A DNA stretch of 40,111 bases, taken from positions 1 through 40,111 of the forward strand of contig CAJFVQ010000091.1 in assembly GCA_904420535.1 (NCBI GenBank). The letters are read 5' to 3'. Below, piece after piece: positions 1 to 9,843 of this stretch; position 1 is the stretch's first letter, and every line of letters begins with the position of its first letter. The DNA comes from Candidatus Cryptoclostridium obscurum (GTDB taxonomy: Bacteria; Bacillota; Dehalobacteriia; UBA7702). The notes under the pieces were generated by a model. That model saw only the letters and a program-made list of their open reading frames with translations, was not told the origin of the DNA and searched no databases. Both the position numbers and the translations under genes were made by a program.

Positions 1-117
1 GCCAAAGAAGAAGTCGTATGGATTTGCCGTAATTGCGGTCATGAGTACAAAGGCGTAAGCGCTCCGAAAGTTTGCCCCATTTGTGCCCATCCCCAAGCTT
101 ATTTTGAAGTAAAATAA
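1..117 (+). CDS. Rubrerythrin, C-terminal rubredoxin-like domain (5' truncated by window edge)
   Basis: Frame 1 reads AKEEVVWICRNCGHEYKGVSAPKVCPICAHPQAYFEVK*; two CxxC pairs typical of the rubrerythrin C-terminus. Confidence 0.85.
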   Translation, partial: AKEEVVWICRNCGHEYKGVSAPKVCPICAHPQAYFEVK

Positions 118-158
118 GCTATAGTCGGAATAAGGAATTTAAAGCGATTCAAAAGAAA

Positions 159-195
159 AGCCGAACCGGTGGTAAAACCCGGTTCGGCTTTTTGA
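159..195 (+). terminator. Rho-independent terminator after rubrerythrin
   Basis: AAGCCGAACCGGtggtaaaaCCCGGTTCGGCTTTTTG hairpin followed by a T-run. Confidence 0.8.
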
Positions 196-231
196 TTTTT
201 ACAATTGTTCTTAGAGGCGATTTTCGGGAAA

Positions 232-888
232 TTACGCAAAGTGTTCTTCTGCTACTGCAGTACCGGGAGGGATCATTACAAAGTTTTCTTCGTCAAAGTC
301 CAAAGTCAACATCTTTTTTAAAAGTCCGTAGGGAGCGGGCAATTCGTTGATCTCAATATGATCCAAAACACTGACAAGAGGCTGTAATTTCTTTTTTGCA
401 TTTTCCATATGATAAGTGCCCGTGTTCAAAAGAGAAAAATATCGGTATCCTGCATACATCATATTCATCACCATGTCTGCTCGTTCCTTGCCGTATTTTT
501 CTACAGTGCGGGCATATTCGTGACAAGATGAGGAACTATTACGCAGCCATCCGTCAGTATAAAACATAGAATACTTGGGACGTTCCACCTTGAGAGAATC
601 TTTAGATAGCAATAAATTGACGCAGTCCTCGCATTTGGGAAGAATTAATGTCGCGCGTTCTGATTTAAGTCCGATGGTGCCGTTGCCGCAGCGCCCCATC
701 GGCAAGATCAAATAATCGACATTGTCGATGCGGTTAATAAGATCTTGTAGATATTCATTGAGTTTTTGGGGGAGTTGATGCAGGTCTGGCGGCAAAAACA
801 AAATGGGATAGGATAATTCATGTTGTTCCATAATGGCTCGGATCTCGTCTTCAATGATTTCGCAAGCGATCATCATATATTTTTTCAT
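232..888 (-). CDS. DUF1638 domain-containing protein
   Basis: 218-aa ORF with upstream RBS; motifs MIACEIIEDE, LPMGRCGNGTIGL and LPKCEDCVNLLL fit DUF1638. Confidence 0.7.
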   Translation of the reverse strand: MKKYMMIACEIIEDEIRAIMEQHELSYPILFLPPDLHQLPQKLNEYLQDLINRIDNVDYLILPMGRCGNGTIGLKSERATLILPKCEDCVNLLLSKDSLKVERPKYSMFYTDGWLRNSSSSCHEYARTVEKYGKERADMVMNMMYAGYRYFSLLNTGTYHMENAKKKLQPLVSVLDHIEINELPAPYGLLKKMLTLDFDEENFVMIPPGTAVAEEHFA

Positions 889-991
889 GGCAAACCTCCG
901 GAATCGTTCATTATCAATTCAATTATAATTTTTTTGTAGTCTTCGTCAAGTAGTCTTTGGCATTTTTATCAGAGAAATAAAAGTTTTATGC

Positions 992-1019
992 TTGACATTT
1001 TTGAGACAATGAATATAAT
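992..1019 (+). promoter_or_regulatory. sigma-A promoter of the MarR gene
   Basis: TTGACA (992-997), 16-nt spacer, TATAAT (1014-1019). Confidence 0.7.
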
Positions 1020-1031
1020 AAGTTTACATAT

Positions 1032-1047
1032 AATAAGTCTACTTATT
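1032..1047. promoter_or_regulatory. Candidate MarR operator (AATAAGTCTACTTATT)
   Basis: 7-bp perfect arms AATAAGT/ACTTATT with 2-nt centre, just downstream of -10; an additional AATAAGT half-site at 1017-1023. Confidence 0.55.
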
Positions 1048-1076
1048 GATGTTTTTCGTACAACGGAGGTAAATGT

Positions 1077-1538
1077 ATGGAATCATTACATTATTTATTA
1101 ATGAAATCTCATACATTATTTAGCCAGAAAATATTTTCAAGGGCACTGAACATCGGATTGACCCCGGGACAACCGAAAATATTGGAATATTTAATAGAGC
1201 ATGACGGCAGCGATCAAAAGACTATTTCAGCATATTGCGAAATCAGTCAGGCCACAGTCGGAACCATCCTCGGGGGAATGGAAAAGAGCGGGTTGATTGA
1301 ACGAAAACAAAAGCATGGAAATCGACGATCTTTATATGTGTATTTAACCGATAAGGGAAAAAAAGCCGCTTCAAAAATGGCGTTGATTTTTGCTGAATCC
1401 GAACAGACTGCGTTAAAAGGTTTTACAGACGAGGAAAGGGAACAACTGCTGATTTTGCTCAATAAAATCAGTGCAACACTTGATGCAGAAAGAGCGGAAC
1501 GAAAAGAAGGGAAGCCTTTGCGCGATGCACTTAAATAA
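1077..1538 (+). CDS. MarR family transcriptional regulator
   Basis: 153 aa; winged-HTH pattern KTISAYCEISQATVGTILGGMEKSGLIERKQ; RBS cggagg. Confidence 0.9.
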   Translation: MESLHYLLMKSHTLFSQKIFSRALNIGLTPGQPKILEYLIEHDGSDQKTISAYCEISQATVGTILGGMEKSGLIERKQKHGNRRSLYVYLTDKGKKAASKMALIFAESEQTALKGFTDEEREQLLILLNKISATLDAERAERKEGKPLRDALK

Positions 1539-2187
1539 AAAAGACCTGATTAAACGTTATATTTTTTTGTTTGTGGGATTGACGATCATGGCCTTTGGAA
1601 TCGCCTTTTCCATTAAAGCGAATCTTGGCACTTCACCGATTTCCAGTGTTCCTTATGTTGTCAGTAGTTTTACGTCTCTGTCGGTAGGAGAAGCCACCAT
1701 CATCATGCACTGTGTTTTTATCCTATTTCAGATCTTGCTACTCAGAAAAAATTTTGCACTGATTCAGTTGATGCAGCTTCCTGTTGCCTTTATTTTCGGT
1801 TATCTGACAGATTTTGCTCTCTATATTCTGGAAGGAATCGCTTACCATTCTTATTTGCATCAATGGTTCTATTGTATCGTCGGGATTGTTTTGGTCGCTA
1901 TCGGCGTTAGCTGTGAAGTAGCTGCAAATGTCGTCACATTGGCCGGCGAAGGTGTGATCCTTGCGATTTGTAAAGTATTTCCCATCAGATTTGGGAATAT
2001 GAAAGTATTGTTTGATATTTTATTGGTATGTATTGCCATCGTACTTTCTTTCGTTTTCATCGGGAGGCTGGTCGGCGTCAGAGAAGGAACGGTCGCGGCA
2101 GCGCTCTTGGTAGGAGTATTTACAAAAAGATTCCAAAAATGGATCCATAAAGCAACATCAAAACTATTCGCTTTTCATACCTATTAA
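1525..2187 (+). CDS. YczE/YitT-like integral membrane protein
   Basis: Starting at MHLNKKDLIKRYIFLFVGL it is multi-TM with GTSPISSVPYV and the YczE-like MTIMAFGIAFSIKANLGTSP region; overlaps the MarR 3' end. Confidence 0.75.
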   Translation: MHLNKKDLIKRYIFLFVGLTIMAFGIAFSIKANLGTSPISSVPYVVSSFTSLSVGEATIIMHCVFILFQILLLRKNFALIQLMQLPVAFIFGYLTDFALYILEGIAYHSYLHQWFYCIVGIVLVAIGVSCEVAANVVTLAGEGVILAICKVFPIRFGNMKVLFDILLVCIAIVLSFVFIGRLVGVREGTVAAALLVGVFTKRFQKWIHKATSKLFAFHTY

Positions 2188-2220
2188 AACGCATGGCAGA
2201 AAATGTTCTGCCATGCGTTT
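2187..2220. terminator. Bidirectional terminator between yczE-like gene and rlmH
   Basis: AAACGCATGGCAGAAaatgTTCTGCCATGCGTTT perfect hairpin between convergent genes. Confidence 0.8.
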
Positions 2221-2222
2221 CG

Positions 2223-2702
2223 TCATTTATGATAGGGTTCATTTTTGATAATTTTCATGGAACGATAAATCTGTTCTGTTAAAAACAAACGGATCAGCTG
2301 ATGAGGAAATGTTGCTTTACCAAAGGCAATTTGTAAATGACATTTTTTCTTGACTTCATCGCTAATGCCCAGGGACCCACCAATGATAAAATTGATGGTT
2401 TTGCCTTCCATCATCCCTTTTTCGGCGATGATGTGCGCCAATTCCGGAGAAGTGATGTTTTTCCCGGTGAGATCGAGGGCAATATGGTATTCTCCATCCT
2501 TCATTTTGGCCAGAAAATATCGCCCTTCTTTGGCCATGACCTGTTGCTTTTCTGCTTCGCTCAGCCGTTCCGATGCGTCCTCCTCGGAGCCTTCCAGAAT
2601 TTCCAGTTTTAAATAGGGTTTCAACCGCTTTTCGTAATCGGCTATGGCTGCTTTGAGATAGCTTTCTTTGATCTTACCAATGGCGAGGATGCGTATTCTC
2701 AT
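2223..2702 (-). CDS. rlmH: 23S rRNA (pseudouridine1915-N3)-methyltransferase RlmH
   Basis: MRIRILAIGKIKESYLKAAIADYEKRL ... FIIGGSLGISDEV ... LFLTEQIYRSMKIIKNEPYHK are RlmH hallmarks. Confidence 0.97.
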   Translation of the reverse strand: MRIRILAIGKIKESYLKAAIADYEKRLKPYLKLEILEGSEEDASERLSEAEKQQVMAKEGRYFLAKMKDGEYHIALDLTGKNITSPELAHIIAEKGMMEGKTINFIIGGSLGISDEVKKKCHLQIAFGKATFPHQLIRLFLTEQIYRSMKIIKNEPYHK

Positions 2703-3790
2703 TGCGATTCTTCCTTTAACTCTCCCAGTGTTACGGTAACTTCTTGAGATTCGCCGCTGCGTAAAATTGTCAGTGTAACGGTATCTCCTACGTTATGATT
2801 GAAAATCTCTTCCTGTAAATGGTAAACGTCGAGGATTTCCGTTCCGTCGACAGCGGTAATGATATCATAATCCACAAGGCCGGCTTGGGCCGCAGGGCCT
2901 CCTTCTTGCACGGAAATGAGTACACCGTGATCGGTGCCGACATTGCGGTATTCATTATATTCTTCGTCGATATTCCTTAGAAGTGTCACTCCCATGGCAG
3001 CCCTGGTTACTTTGCCGCTATCCATCAGTTGGCGGATGATTTCATCCACGAGATTGGAAGGAAGCGCAAAGCCCATGCCTTCGAACCCAGATTCTGTAAT
3101 TTTAACGGTATTAATCCCGATCACTTCTCCTTTGGTATTGACAAGGGCACCGCCGGAGTTCCCCGGATTGATGGCCGCATCGGTTTGAATCAGTTTGAAT
3201 CGGATTCCCTCATCTGTGGTCAGGGGGCGATCAAGTCCGCTGATAATCCCTGCCGTTACGGAGCGGGCGAAATCGAGTCCGCCAGGATTGCCAATGGCAA
3301 TGGCGGTCTCTCCCACAGCTATTTCATCGGAATCTCCCAATATTGCTGTGGGAAAATCATTGCCGTCAATTTTAAGCAATGCTAGATCGGTTCGTTCATC
3401 AGCGCCGATGAGTTCCGCATCTTTTTGTTCGCCGTCAGCTAAAGTGACGGAGATCCGCCCTGCGTCTGCAACGACATGATAATTAGTGACAATATAGCCG
3501 CGGCTGTCGATGATCACTCCCGAACCAAGGCCGGCCTCAATTTCATCACTACCCAAAATTGTTTCCGTTTGGGCCAGATTGCTGATACCGACAACGGCTT
3601 CTCCCACAGAGGATGCCACCTGACTGATGGTACTACTCTCAAGGGCAGGCTGTTCAGTAATGATTTGAGAATTTTTTTCTTCGTCGGCGGCAATGACTTC
3701 ATAAAAACCAATGGCAAAAAAACCGCCGATGACGGCGGTCATAAGCATGAGCAGGGAACAAAGCCAAAGGCTGATTCCTTTTTTCTGCAT
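2699..3790 (-). CDS. HtrA/DegP-type trypsin-like serine protease with PDZ domain
   Basis: GSGVIIDSRGYIVTNYHVV, DLALLKID, NPGNSGGALVNTKGEVIGIN and C-terminal PDZ; N-terminal TM. Confidence 0.95.
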   Translation of the reverse strand: MQKKGISLWLCSLLMLMTAVIGGFFAIGFYEVIAADEEKNSQIITEQPALESSTISQVASSVGEAVVGISNLAQTETILGSDEIEAGLGSGVIIDSRGYIVTNYHVVADAGRISVTLADGEQKDAELIGADERTDLALLKIDGNDFPTAILGDSDEIAVGETAIAIGNPGGLDFARSVTAGIISGLDRPLTTDEGIRFKLIQTDAAINPGNSGGALVNTKGEVIGINTVKITESGFEGMGFALPSNLVDEIIRQLMDSGKVTRAAMGVTLLRNIDEEYNEYRNVGTDHGVLISVQEGGPAAQAGLVDYDIITAVDGTEILDVYHLQEEIFNHNVGDTVTLTILRSGESQEVTVTLGELKEESQ

Positions 3791-3800
3791 GGATCACACC

Positions 3801-4580
3801 TCATTTGATAATCATAAGCTTGGAGGTATGATACGGCGGTGCCACTTGCAGTTCCAGTGTTTCCAATAAATTTTGGCTTTGAAGAATATCATGTACCGTC
3901 TGAAGAGCTAATTCCGGACGGTTATTTTCTTCGCTGAGATGGGCCAAAGCAACGTATTGCGTATCTTTAGTGATGATTTTTGTCAGCGCTTTGCCAGCAT
4001 CCTCGTTGGAGAGATGTCCGAATTGTCCTGCAATGCGCCTTTTTGTGTTTTGGGGATATCGGCCTTTCCAAAGCATCTCCAAATCGTGGTTGGCTTCAAA
4101 AATTAGAGCGTTGGCACCGCGAAGTTTTTCCGCCATGGTCGGTGTGAAAATTCCGGTATCGGTGCAAATCCCTACCTTTTTGTCACCGCACATCACTACA
4201 ATACCCAAGGGCTGAACAGCGTCGTGATACGTCTTGAAAAAATCAAATGACAAATCGCCGATGGTCATACCATATTCGTATTGTATCTGATTTTCGCGGT
4301 GAATATTACCGAATCCAGTATATTCCTGCCATACTTTATACGTGGCATAAATGGGAATATTGTAACGCCGGGAAAGGCTCCCGGCGCTTCTTACATGATC
4401 AATATGTTCGTGGGTAATCAAAATGGCATTAATTTCATCCATGGATGCACCCAAATCCATCAAAGATTGTTCAATCCTATAAGCGGCCGCACCGGCGTCA
4501 ATTAAAATTTTTGTGGTTTCCGATGCGATAAAGGCACAATTTCCTTTACTATTACTAAACAGAGTCGCCACAGTGAGCAT
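3801..4580 (-). CDS. walJ: MBL-fold metallohydrolase, YycJ/WalJ type
   Basis: FSNSKGNCAFI ... ITHEHIDHVRSAGSLSRRYNIPIYAT ... FEANHD; syntenic with htrA-rlmH. Confidence 0.9.
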   Translation of the reverse strand: MLTVATLFSNSKGNCAFIASETTKILIDAGAAAYRIEQSLMDLGASMDEINAILITHEHIDHVRSAGSLSRRYNIPIYATYKVWQEYTGFGNIHRENQIQYEYGMTIGDLSFDFFKTYHDAVQPLGIVVMCGDKKVGICTDTGIFTPTMAEKLRGANALIFEANHDLEMLWKGRYPQNTKRRIAGQFGHLSNEDAGKALTKIITKDTQYVALAHLSEENNRPELALQTVHDILQSQNLLETLELQVAPPYHTSKLMIIK

Positions 4581-5834
4581 TCAATCTACCCTCCGTACTG
4601 TGGCACCCAACTGAGCCAATTTTTCTTCCATCTGGTAGTAACCCCTGTCAATGACAGTAAGGCCGTTAATTTCCGTTTCTCCTTCTGCGGCCAATGCCGC
4701 GATTACCAGAGCAGCCCCGGCCCGAAGGTCTTTGGCCATAACCGATGCACCGTGAAGTTTTTTTACGCCGTGAACCGTGGCAATATTGCCATTGATTGTA
4801 ATATCCGCTCCCATTTTGCAAAGTTCCGGCGCGGCTTTCATTCGTTCTTCAAAAAGATTTTCCACAATGGTACTGGTTCCGTTGGCGATGGTCAGCATAC
4901 TCATGATTTGAGGTTGCATGTCCGTGGGGAACCCTGGGTGTGCCAGAGTTTTCACATTGACTGCTTTTAATTCGTTGGGACCTTTTACATAAATATCGCT
5001 GCCGTTGGGGCGAACGATAACTCCGGATTCCCGCATCTTTGCAATGACAGGATTCAAATGAGCAGAAATGACGTTTTCCAGTTTTAAGTTGGATCCAGTC
5101 ATGGCGGCGGCGGCGAGGAAAGTACCTGCTTCAATACGGTCGGGAATGATAGTATGATGAGGCGTTCGCAGTTCCGGAACTCCTTCAATTTTAATAATAT
5201 CGGTACCTGCGCCCCGCACTTTTGCGCCAGCGCTGTTGAGCAAATTTGCCAAATCCACAATTTCTGGCTCTTTGGCAACATTTTCAATGGTTGTGAGACC
5301 TTCTGCCATGGCAGCAGCCATCATAATGTTTTCTGTTGCACCCACACTGGGAAAATCCAAATAAATAAAGGCTCCCGTCAAATGGTCGGCTTTTGCCTGG
5401 ATATAGTCGTTTTTTGTCTCGACGGTGGCGCCAAGTTTGGAAAAACCTTTGATGTGGAGATCCATGGGCCGAGGGCCTAGATCACACCCTCCGGGCAAAG
5501 CTACTTCCGCTTTCCCACAACGTCCCAAAAGAGAACCCAGCAGAAGGTTGGATGCTCTAAGGCTCCGCACTTCTTCATATCGCGCGGAATACTCAATTTG
5601 ATCTGGTACTTCAATAGAGACGGATTCTTCGTTCAGCCAATGAATTTTGGCTCCCAATTGCTCCATGATATGGAGAAGAATTTGTACATCGCTGATTTTG
5701 GGGACATTTTCTAAAATAGTTTCCCCTCGAAAAAGGATACAGGCGGCAATAATAGCCACGGCAGAATTTTTGGCGCCGCTGATCCGCACGGTACCGGAAA
5801 GCGTTTTACCGCCTTGAATCAATAACTTGGACAA
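4581..5834 (-). CDS. murA: UDP-N-acetylglucosamine 1-carboxyvinyltransferase
   Basis: MSKLLIQGGKTLSGTVRISGAKNSAVAIIAA ... LPGGCDLGPRPMDLHIKGFSKLGA. Confidence 0.97.
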   Translation of the reverse strand: MSKLLIQGGKTLSGTVRISGAKNSAVAIIAACILFRGETILENVPKISDVQILLHIMEQLGAKIHWLNEESVSIEVPDQIEYSARYEEVRSLRASNLLLGSLLGRCGKAEVALPGGCDLGPRPMDLHIKGFSKLGATVETKNDYIQAKADHLTGAFIYLDFPSVGATENIMMAAAMAEGLTTIENVAKEPEIVDLANLLNSAGAKVRGAGTDIIKIEGVPELRTPHHTIIPDRIEAGTFLAAAAMTGSNLKLENVISAHLNPVIAKMRESGVIVRPNGSDIYVKGPNELKAVNVKTLAHPGFPTDMQPQIMSMLTIANGTSTIVENLFEERMKAAPELCKMGADITINGNIATVHGVKKLHGASVMAKDLRAGAALVIAALAAEGETEINGLTVIDRGYYQMEEKLAQLGATVRRVD

Positions 5835-6094
5835 AGTGGAACCCCCTTATTCCTCATGAAAACGACGTATTGGACAAGGCCGAGCCTTTTTCGATTCTTG
5901 GAAATATTATCCATCCATTGACTAGGAGTTTCGATTTTAGATTTTAAAAGTAGCCAACCGATGGAGTGTCATTTTTCGTCATTTTCACCGTTAACGTTAA
6001 TATTATAGCAGATTCCACTACTAATTTGAAGGTTTTCTTTTACAAAAACAGAAGATTTCTTATAATTTTTTATCATTTCTTTTTGGGGTAGCTT

Positions 6095-6940
6095 TTAACC
6101 TTTGTCTGCTTCCTCATAGGCATTGCGCAATACTTCGATTTCCTTGGCATATCCCGATAATTCGTTGGGTGTCTCCAGATAAAAAGGCAGATGGCGGAGT
6201 TGTGGGTGATTGATTACTTTTGCCAGTGCGGGAAGACCAATGGTTCCTTCTCCAATTTTAGCGTGGCGGTCTTTGTGACTTCCCAATGGGTTCATACTGT
6301 CATTTAAATGGATTGCTTTTAAACGATTGAGACCAATAACGCGATCGAAGCTTTCCAACACCCCGTCAAGATCATTTACAATATCATAACCGCCGTCAAA
6401 AATATGGCATGTGTCGAGACAGACGCCCATTTTATGCTCTAATTGAACTTTATCGAGAATAGTGGCAATTTCCTCAAAGGTGCGGCCTACTTCGGATCCT
6501 TTTCCGGCCATAGTTTCCAACAATACGGTTGTTGTGTGTTTTACATCTAAAATTTCATTGAGCGTTTGGGCAATGAAGCGAATCCCTTCTTCTGGCCCTT
6601 GTCCCACATGGCTTCCGGGGTGAAAATTATATAGACTGTGGGGCAAATACTCCATACGTTCTAAATCGTCGGCCATGGTTTCCAAGGCAAAGGTTCTCGT
6701 TTCTGCCTTATTGGAACAGGCGTTAAGGGTATAGGGAGCATGAGCCAAAAGTACGGCAAAATCGTGTTCCTGGCAGAGGCTTCGCAGTGCTTCGGCATCT
6801 TTGGGGTCGATGGCCTTTGCCTTGCTACCTCGAGGATTGCGGGTAAAAAATTGAAATGTATTTGCGCCAATCTTCAATGCATCTTTCCCCATTGCGAGAA
6901 ATCCTTTGGAAGAAGAAAGGTGGCAACCGATATTGAGCAT
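6095..6940 (-). CDS. nfo: Deoxyribonuclease IV (AP endonuclease)
   Basis: [35 protein letters not shown] ... [18 protein letters not shown] ... [14 protein letters not shown]. Confidence 0.96.
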   Translation of the reverse strand: MLNIGCHLSSSKGFLAMGKDALKIGANTFQFFTRNPRGSKAKAIDPKDAEALRSLCQEHDFAVLLAHAPYTLNACSNKAETRTFALETMADDLERMEYLPHSLYNFHPGSHVGQGPEEGIRFIAQTLNEILDVKHTTTVLLETMAGKGSEVGRTFEEIATILDKVQLEHKMGVCLDTCHIFDGGYDIVNDLDGVLESFDRVIGLNRLKAIHLNDSMNPLGSHKDRHAKIGEGTIGLPALAKVINHPQLRHLPFYLETPNELSGYAKEIEVLRNAYEEADKG

Positions 6941-7022
6941 AAATGACCTCCATCAATGGTTTTCCATTATCATATCATAATTATGAAAAAGATACAATTA
7001 GTATGATTTTACTTCTCAGTCC

Positions 7023-7051
7023 TTGTATATTTGTAATAAATCTGTTATAAT
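7023..7051 (+). promoter_or_regulatory. sigma-A promoter upstream of the DUF4127-SLH gene
   Basis: TTGTAT (7023-7028), 17 nt, TATAAT (7046-7051). Confidence 0.65.
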
Positions 7052-7137
7052 CCAACCTAACTATTACAAAATTCGACATCTTCCGGAAAAGAACAACAAG
7101 AAATAAAAATCAAGGGAAAGTAAGTAAGGAGTTTTAC

Positions 7138-9687
7138 ATGAGAAAGAAATGGTTCGGTGTTGCCTTCGCTGCCGTACTGCTGTTCATGGCGACATCTGGG
7201 GTTTACGGAAAAGAAGATTCCGGAGATGCTGAGCTTTTTGTGGTCAACGACACTGTGGTAGCATACGTTCCACTGGATAATCGCCCCATCAATACGACGC
7301 GTGTGTCTTTACTGGCAGAGTCCATTGGATATACGATTATGGTTCCTGACGAAGATTTGTATGCAACACATTTGGACAATCAGTCCCTCAATGAGAACGG
7401 GACGCAGTATGGCGACGGTGAAAAGCTGATTGCTTGGATTCAGCAAATGGATGCCCAAGGATGTGATTTATTTATTATTTCTTTGGATCAGATCCTTTAT
7501 GGCGGCCTGGTAAATTCCCGTGTGGTAACAGATTTGCGCACATTGCCCATAGATCCCTCTGAAGATACCTCTCCCGATGGCGAAGGGGATGGAGGAGAAG
7601 ACAACGAGTCGGGCGATTATGAAAACGGCAATCAGGAAGGTGACGAGAATGAAGGAGAGGAGACTGAACCTGCTGTTATTTTTGATAAGGAGGCCCTTGC
7701 CCAGAATATCGAGGAATTAAAGGCTCGCTATGATCGACTTTATGAAGTTTTAACTGCCGATCCCGAAAATCGTATCTTTCTTTTTGATACGGTGCTGCGC
7801 CTTGCTACAACGGTAGAGTATTATGGCTATGATGAAGAGATCTATGGAATTTATAGGGCTTATGCCGGTGTTCCGAGGAAGATTCTTTCTGATGAAGAGC
7901 TCACAGTGGAAAACATTATCGCAGGATATCCTTATGGTCAGGATGGAGAACTAGCAGAAAACTCTATGACTGATTCAGATGACACTAGGTTGGAATTTCT
8001 GCAGGATCATGACTCTTTTATGATTCAGACTTATTTGGGGGCAAGAGAGCGAAAACTGAGACTAAGTGATTATGTGCTTTCCAAAGAAAATAACAGTCAG
8101 ATTCATTATTTTATCGGGGTGGATGATTCCATTTCCCATGATAGCATTCAAACCAATGAGCGGGAATATTTGACGCAGAAACTCGAAGGGCAAGGCACTC
8201 TTTTTGAGGGAACAGATGAACTCGGAATCATGGCTTTGGCTCGTCTTTATACAGAGAAACGCAATGTAAGCGTGCCTATTTATCTCAAATATTACGGAGA
8301 AGGACAGGATAGTATTAGCGATGCCTACCATGCAGATTCTCTGTCCGGTGTTGTAGAAAAACATATCGAAAGTTTAAACGCAACAATTATGCCAACAACT
8401 TACAATGCTAAGGTGCATTTTTATGTGTTAACATCGCCTCTGGATTCTACAAAAAAGGAAAAATATGTAGAAGAGTTGATTCAGGATTATCAACGAAATA
8501 TTTCTGCCCATATTCCAACGATCATTGTAGACGCTTCCGGTTCGGATTATGGTTCTCTTTTTTACGGACGGTTAATTGGGGAAACCGAACTCGGTTTCAT
8601 GCTGGGATATAGCAGTTGGAATACCTGGGGCAATGCCGTTGGCATTGGTTTAAGTCAAGGTCTTTGTCGGTATATTTATTTGACCGGGAATTTTAATCGT
8701 AGCGAAGAAGCGGATCGTGCCTTTGTACAGTCGCTGACATTCAGTTTTATTAAAGATATTGCATATCAGAAAAAAACTAAAAGTTCCCTTGACAGTTATT
8801 ATTCTCGCGTTCTGGGATTAAATGTCAATAATTTTTATGCCAATCGCACGAAACCTCTTCCCAACGTCGTTCAAACTTTATTGGAAGAAAAAATGGCCGT
8901 TGCTGCTGAACCGATTCTGGAGAATCTTTTGGCCTCAAATTTTATCACCAACTTTTCTCCTTATGCGGAAAAACAGGTAAGCAATATTGACTTGTCTGAT
9001 TATCGATTCCCGTGGTCTCGTACCTTTGAAATGAATTTTGATATCGATGTTGGCGAATTGGAAGAGCCTGCGGAAACGGTGATTCATCAACCGTACATTT
9101 CCGGTTATCCTGACGGTCGTTTCCAGCCGGAACGGACGACCAGTCGGGAAGAGGTGGCGAAAATGATCGCCATTGCGTCGGAAAGTGAGTTGTTAGAGTA
9201 TCAGGGGGCCTATGATGATGTTGATGAGAGTCGTTGGTCGGCATCTTATATTGAGACGGTAACAGATCTCGGTTACTTTCAAGGTTATGGCGGGGGTATT
9301 TTTAACCCTGAGTCTTCTATGACGCGGGCGGAATTCGCCGCTTTTATGGTTCAATATGCAGAGGCTGAAGGTATCGAACTGGAATCTTCTGATGCTACCT
9401 TTTCCGATGTTGCAGAAAGCGATTGGTTCGCTTCGGCTGTGGATAAAGTCGCCGGGAGCGGTTTGGTACAGGGGTATCCGGATCAAACGTTTCGCCCGCA
9501 ACAGTATGTGACCCGGGCAGAGGCTGTGACCATGCTTAACCGTCTATTGGGGCGAGATCCCGAAACGGAAGAATTGCAAGACCCCGGAATTTTTGATTTG
9601 TGTCCTTTCAGCGATCTCGAGACCGATCATTGGGCATATTTGGATATTATGGAAGCTTCCGTGGAACACAGTATATTGGTCCGTTAA
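7138..9687 (+). CDS. Secreted DUF4127 family protein with C-terminal S-layer homology (SLH) domains
   Basis: Signal peptide; VAYVPLDNRPINTTRV, DLFIISLDQILYGGLVNSR (DUF4127); C-terminal SLH units ISGYPDGRFQPERTTSREEVAKM, FQGYGGGIFNPESSMTRAEFAAF, VQGYPDQTFRPQQYVTRAEAVTML. Confidence 0.9.
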   Translation: MRKKWFGVAFAAVLLFMATSGVYGKEDSGDAELFVVNDTVVAYVPLDNRPINTTRVSLLAESIGYTIMVPDEDLYATHLDNQSLNENGTQYGDGEKLIAWIQQMDAQGCDLFIISLDQILYGGLVNSRVVTDLRTLPIDPSEDTSPDGEGDGGEDNESGDYENGNQEGDENEGEETEPAVIFDKEALAQNIEELKARYDRLYEVLTADPENRIFLFDTVLRLATTVEYYGYDEEIYGIYRAYAGVPRKILSDEELTVENIIAGYPYGQDGELAENSMTDSDDTRLEFLQDHDSFMIQTYLGARERKLRLSDYVLSKENNSQIHYFIGVDDSISHDSIQTNEREYLTQKLEGQGTLFEGTDELGIMALARLYTEKRNVSVPIYLKYYGEGQDSISDAYHADSLSGVVEKHIESLNATIMPTTYNAKVHFYVLTSPLDSTKKEKYVEELIQDYQRNISAHIPTIIVDASGSDYGSLFYGRLIGETELGFMLGYSSWNTWGNAVGIGLSQGLCRYIYLTGNFNRSEEADRAFVQSLTFSFIKDIAYQKKTKSSLDSYYSRVLGLNVNNFYANRTKPLPNVVQTLLEEKMAVAAEPILENLLASNFITNFSPYAEKQVSNIDLSDYRFPWSRTFEMNFDIDVGELEEPAETVIHQPYISGYPDGRFQPERTTSREEVAKMIAIASESELLEYQGAYDDVDESRWSASYIETVTDLGYFQGYGGGIFNPESSMTRAEFAAFMVQYAEAEGIELESSDATFSDVAESDWFASAVDKVAGSGLVQGYPDQTFRPQQYVTRAEAVTMLNRLLGRDPETEELQDPGIFDLCPFSDLETDHWAYLDIMEASVEHSILVR

Positions 9688-9693
9688 ATCTTG

Positions 9694-9727
9694 AAAACCG
9701 CCTGATTATTTCATCAGGCGGTTTTTT
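9694..9727 (+). terminator. Rho-independent terminator after DUF4127-SLH gene
   Basis: AAAACCGCCTGATtatttcATCAGGCGGTTTTTT. Confidence 0.85.
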
Positions 9728-9843
9728 ATCGTGCAAAGCTTATATCTTGAGAGAACTCTTTGTGGATCACTCCTGTTTGGATGGAAAATATTTTTATTTT
9801 ACCGCTATATTTTTTGTTAATCTGGTGAAAATATGGCGGTTTT

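Noticed and set aside
2337-3808. Multiple plus-strand ORFs antisense to rlmH/htrA (for example 2934..3188, 3029..3385, 3476..3808)
   Set aside because: Antisense shadows of well-identified genes, with no RBS or recognisable domains.
5991-6000. TTAACGTTAA palindrome upstream of murA
   Set aside because: Only 10 bp in an AT-rich intergenic region; expected by chance, with no supporting promoter context.
8945-9501. Minus-strand ORFs inside the SLH region
   Set aside because: Antisense to conserved SLH repeats; composition not protein-like.
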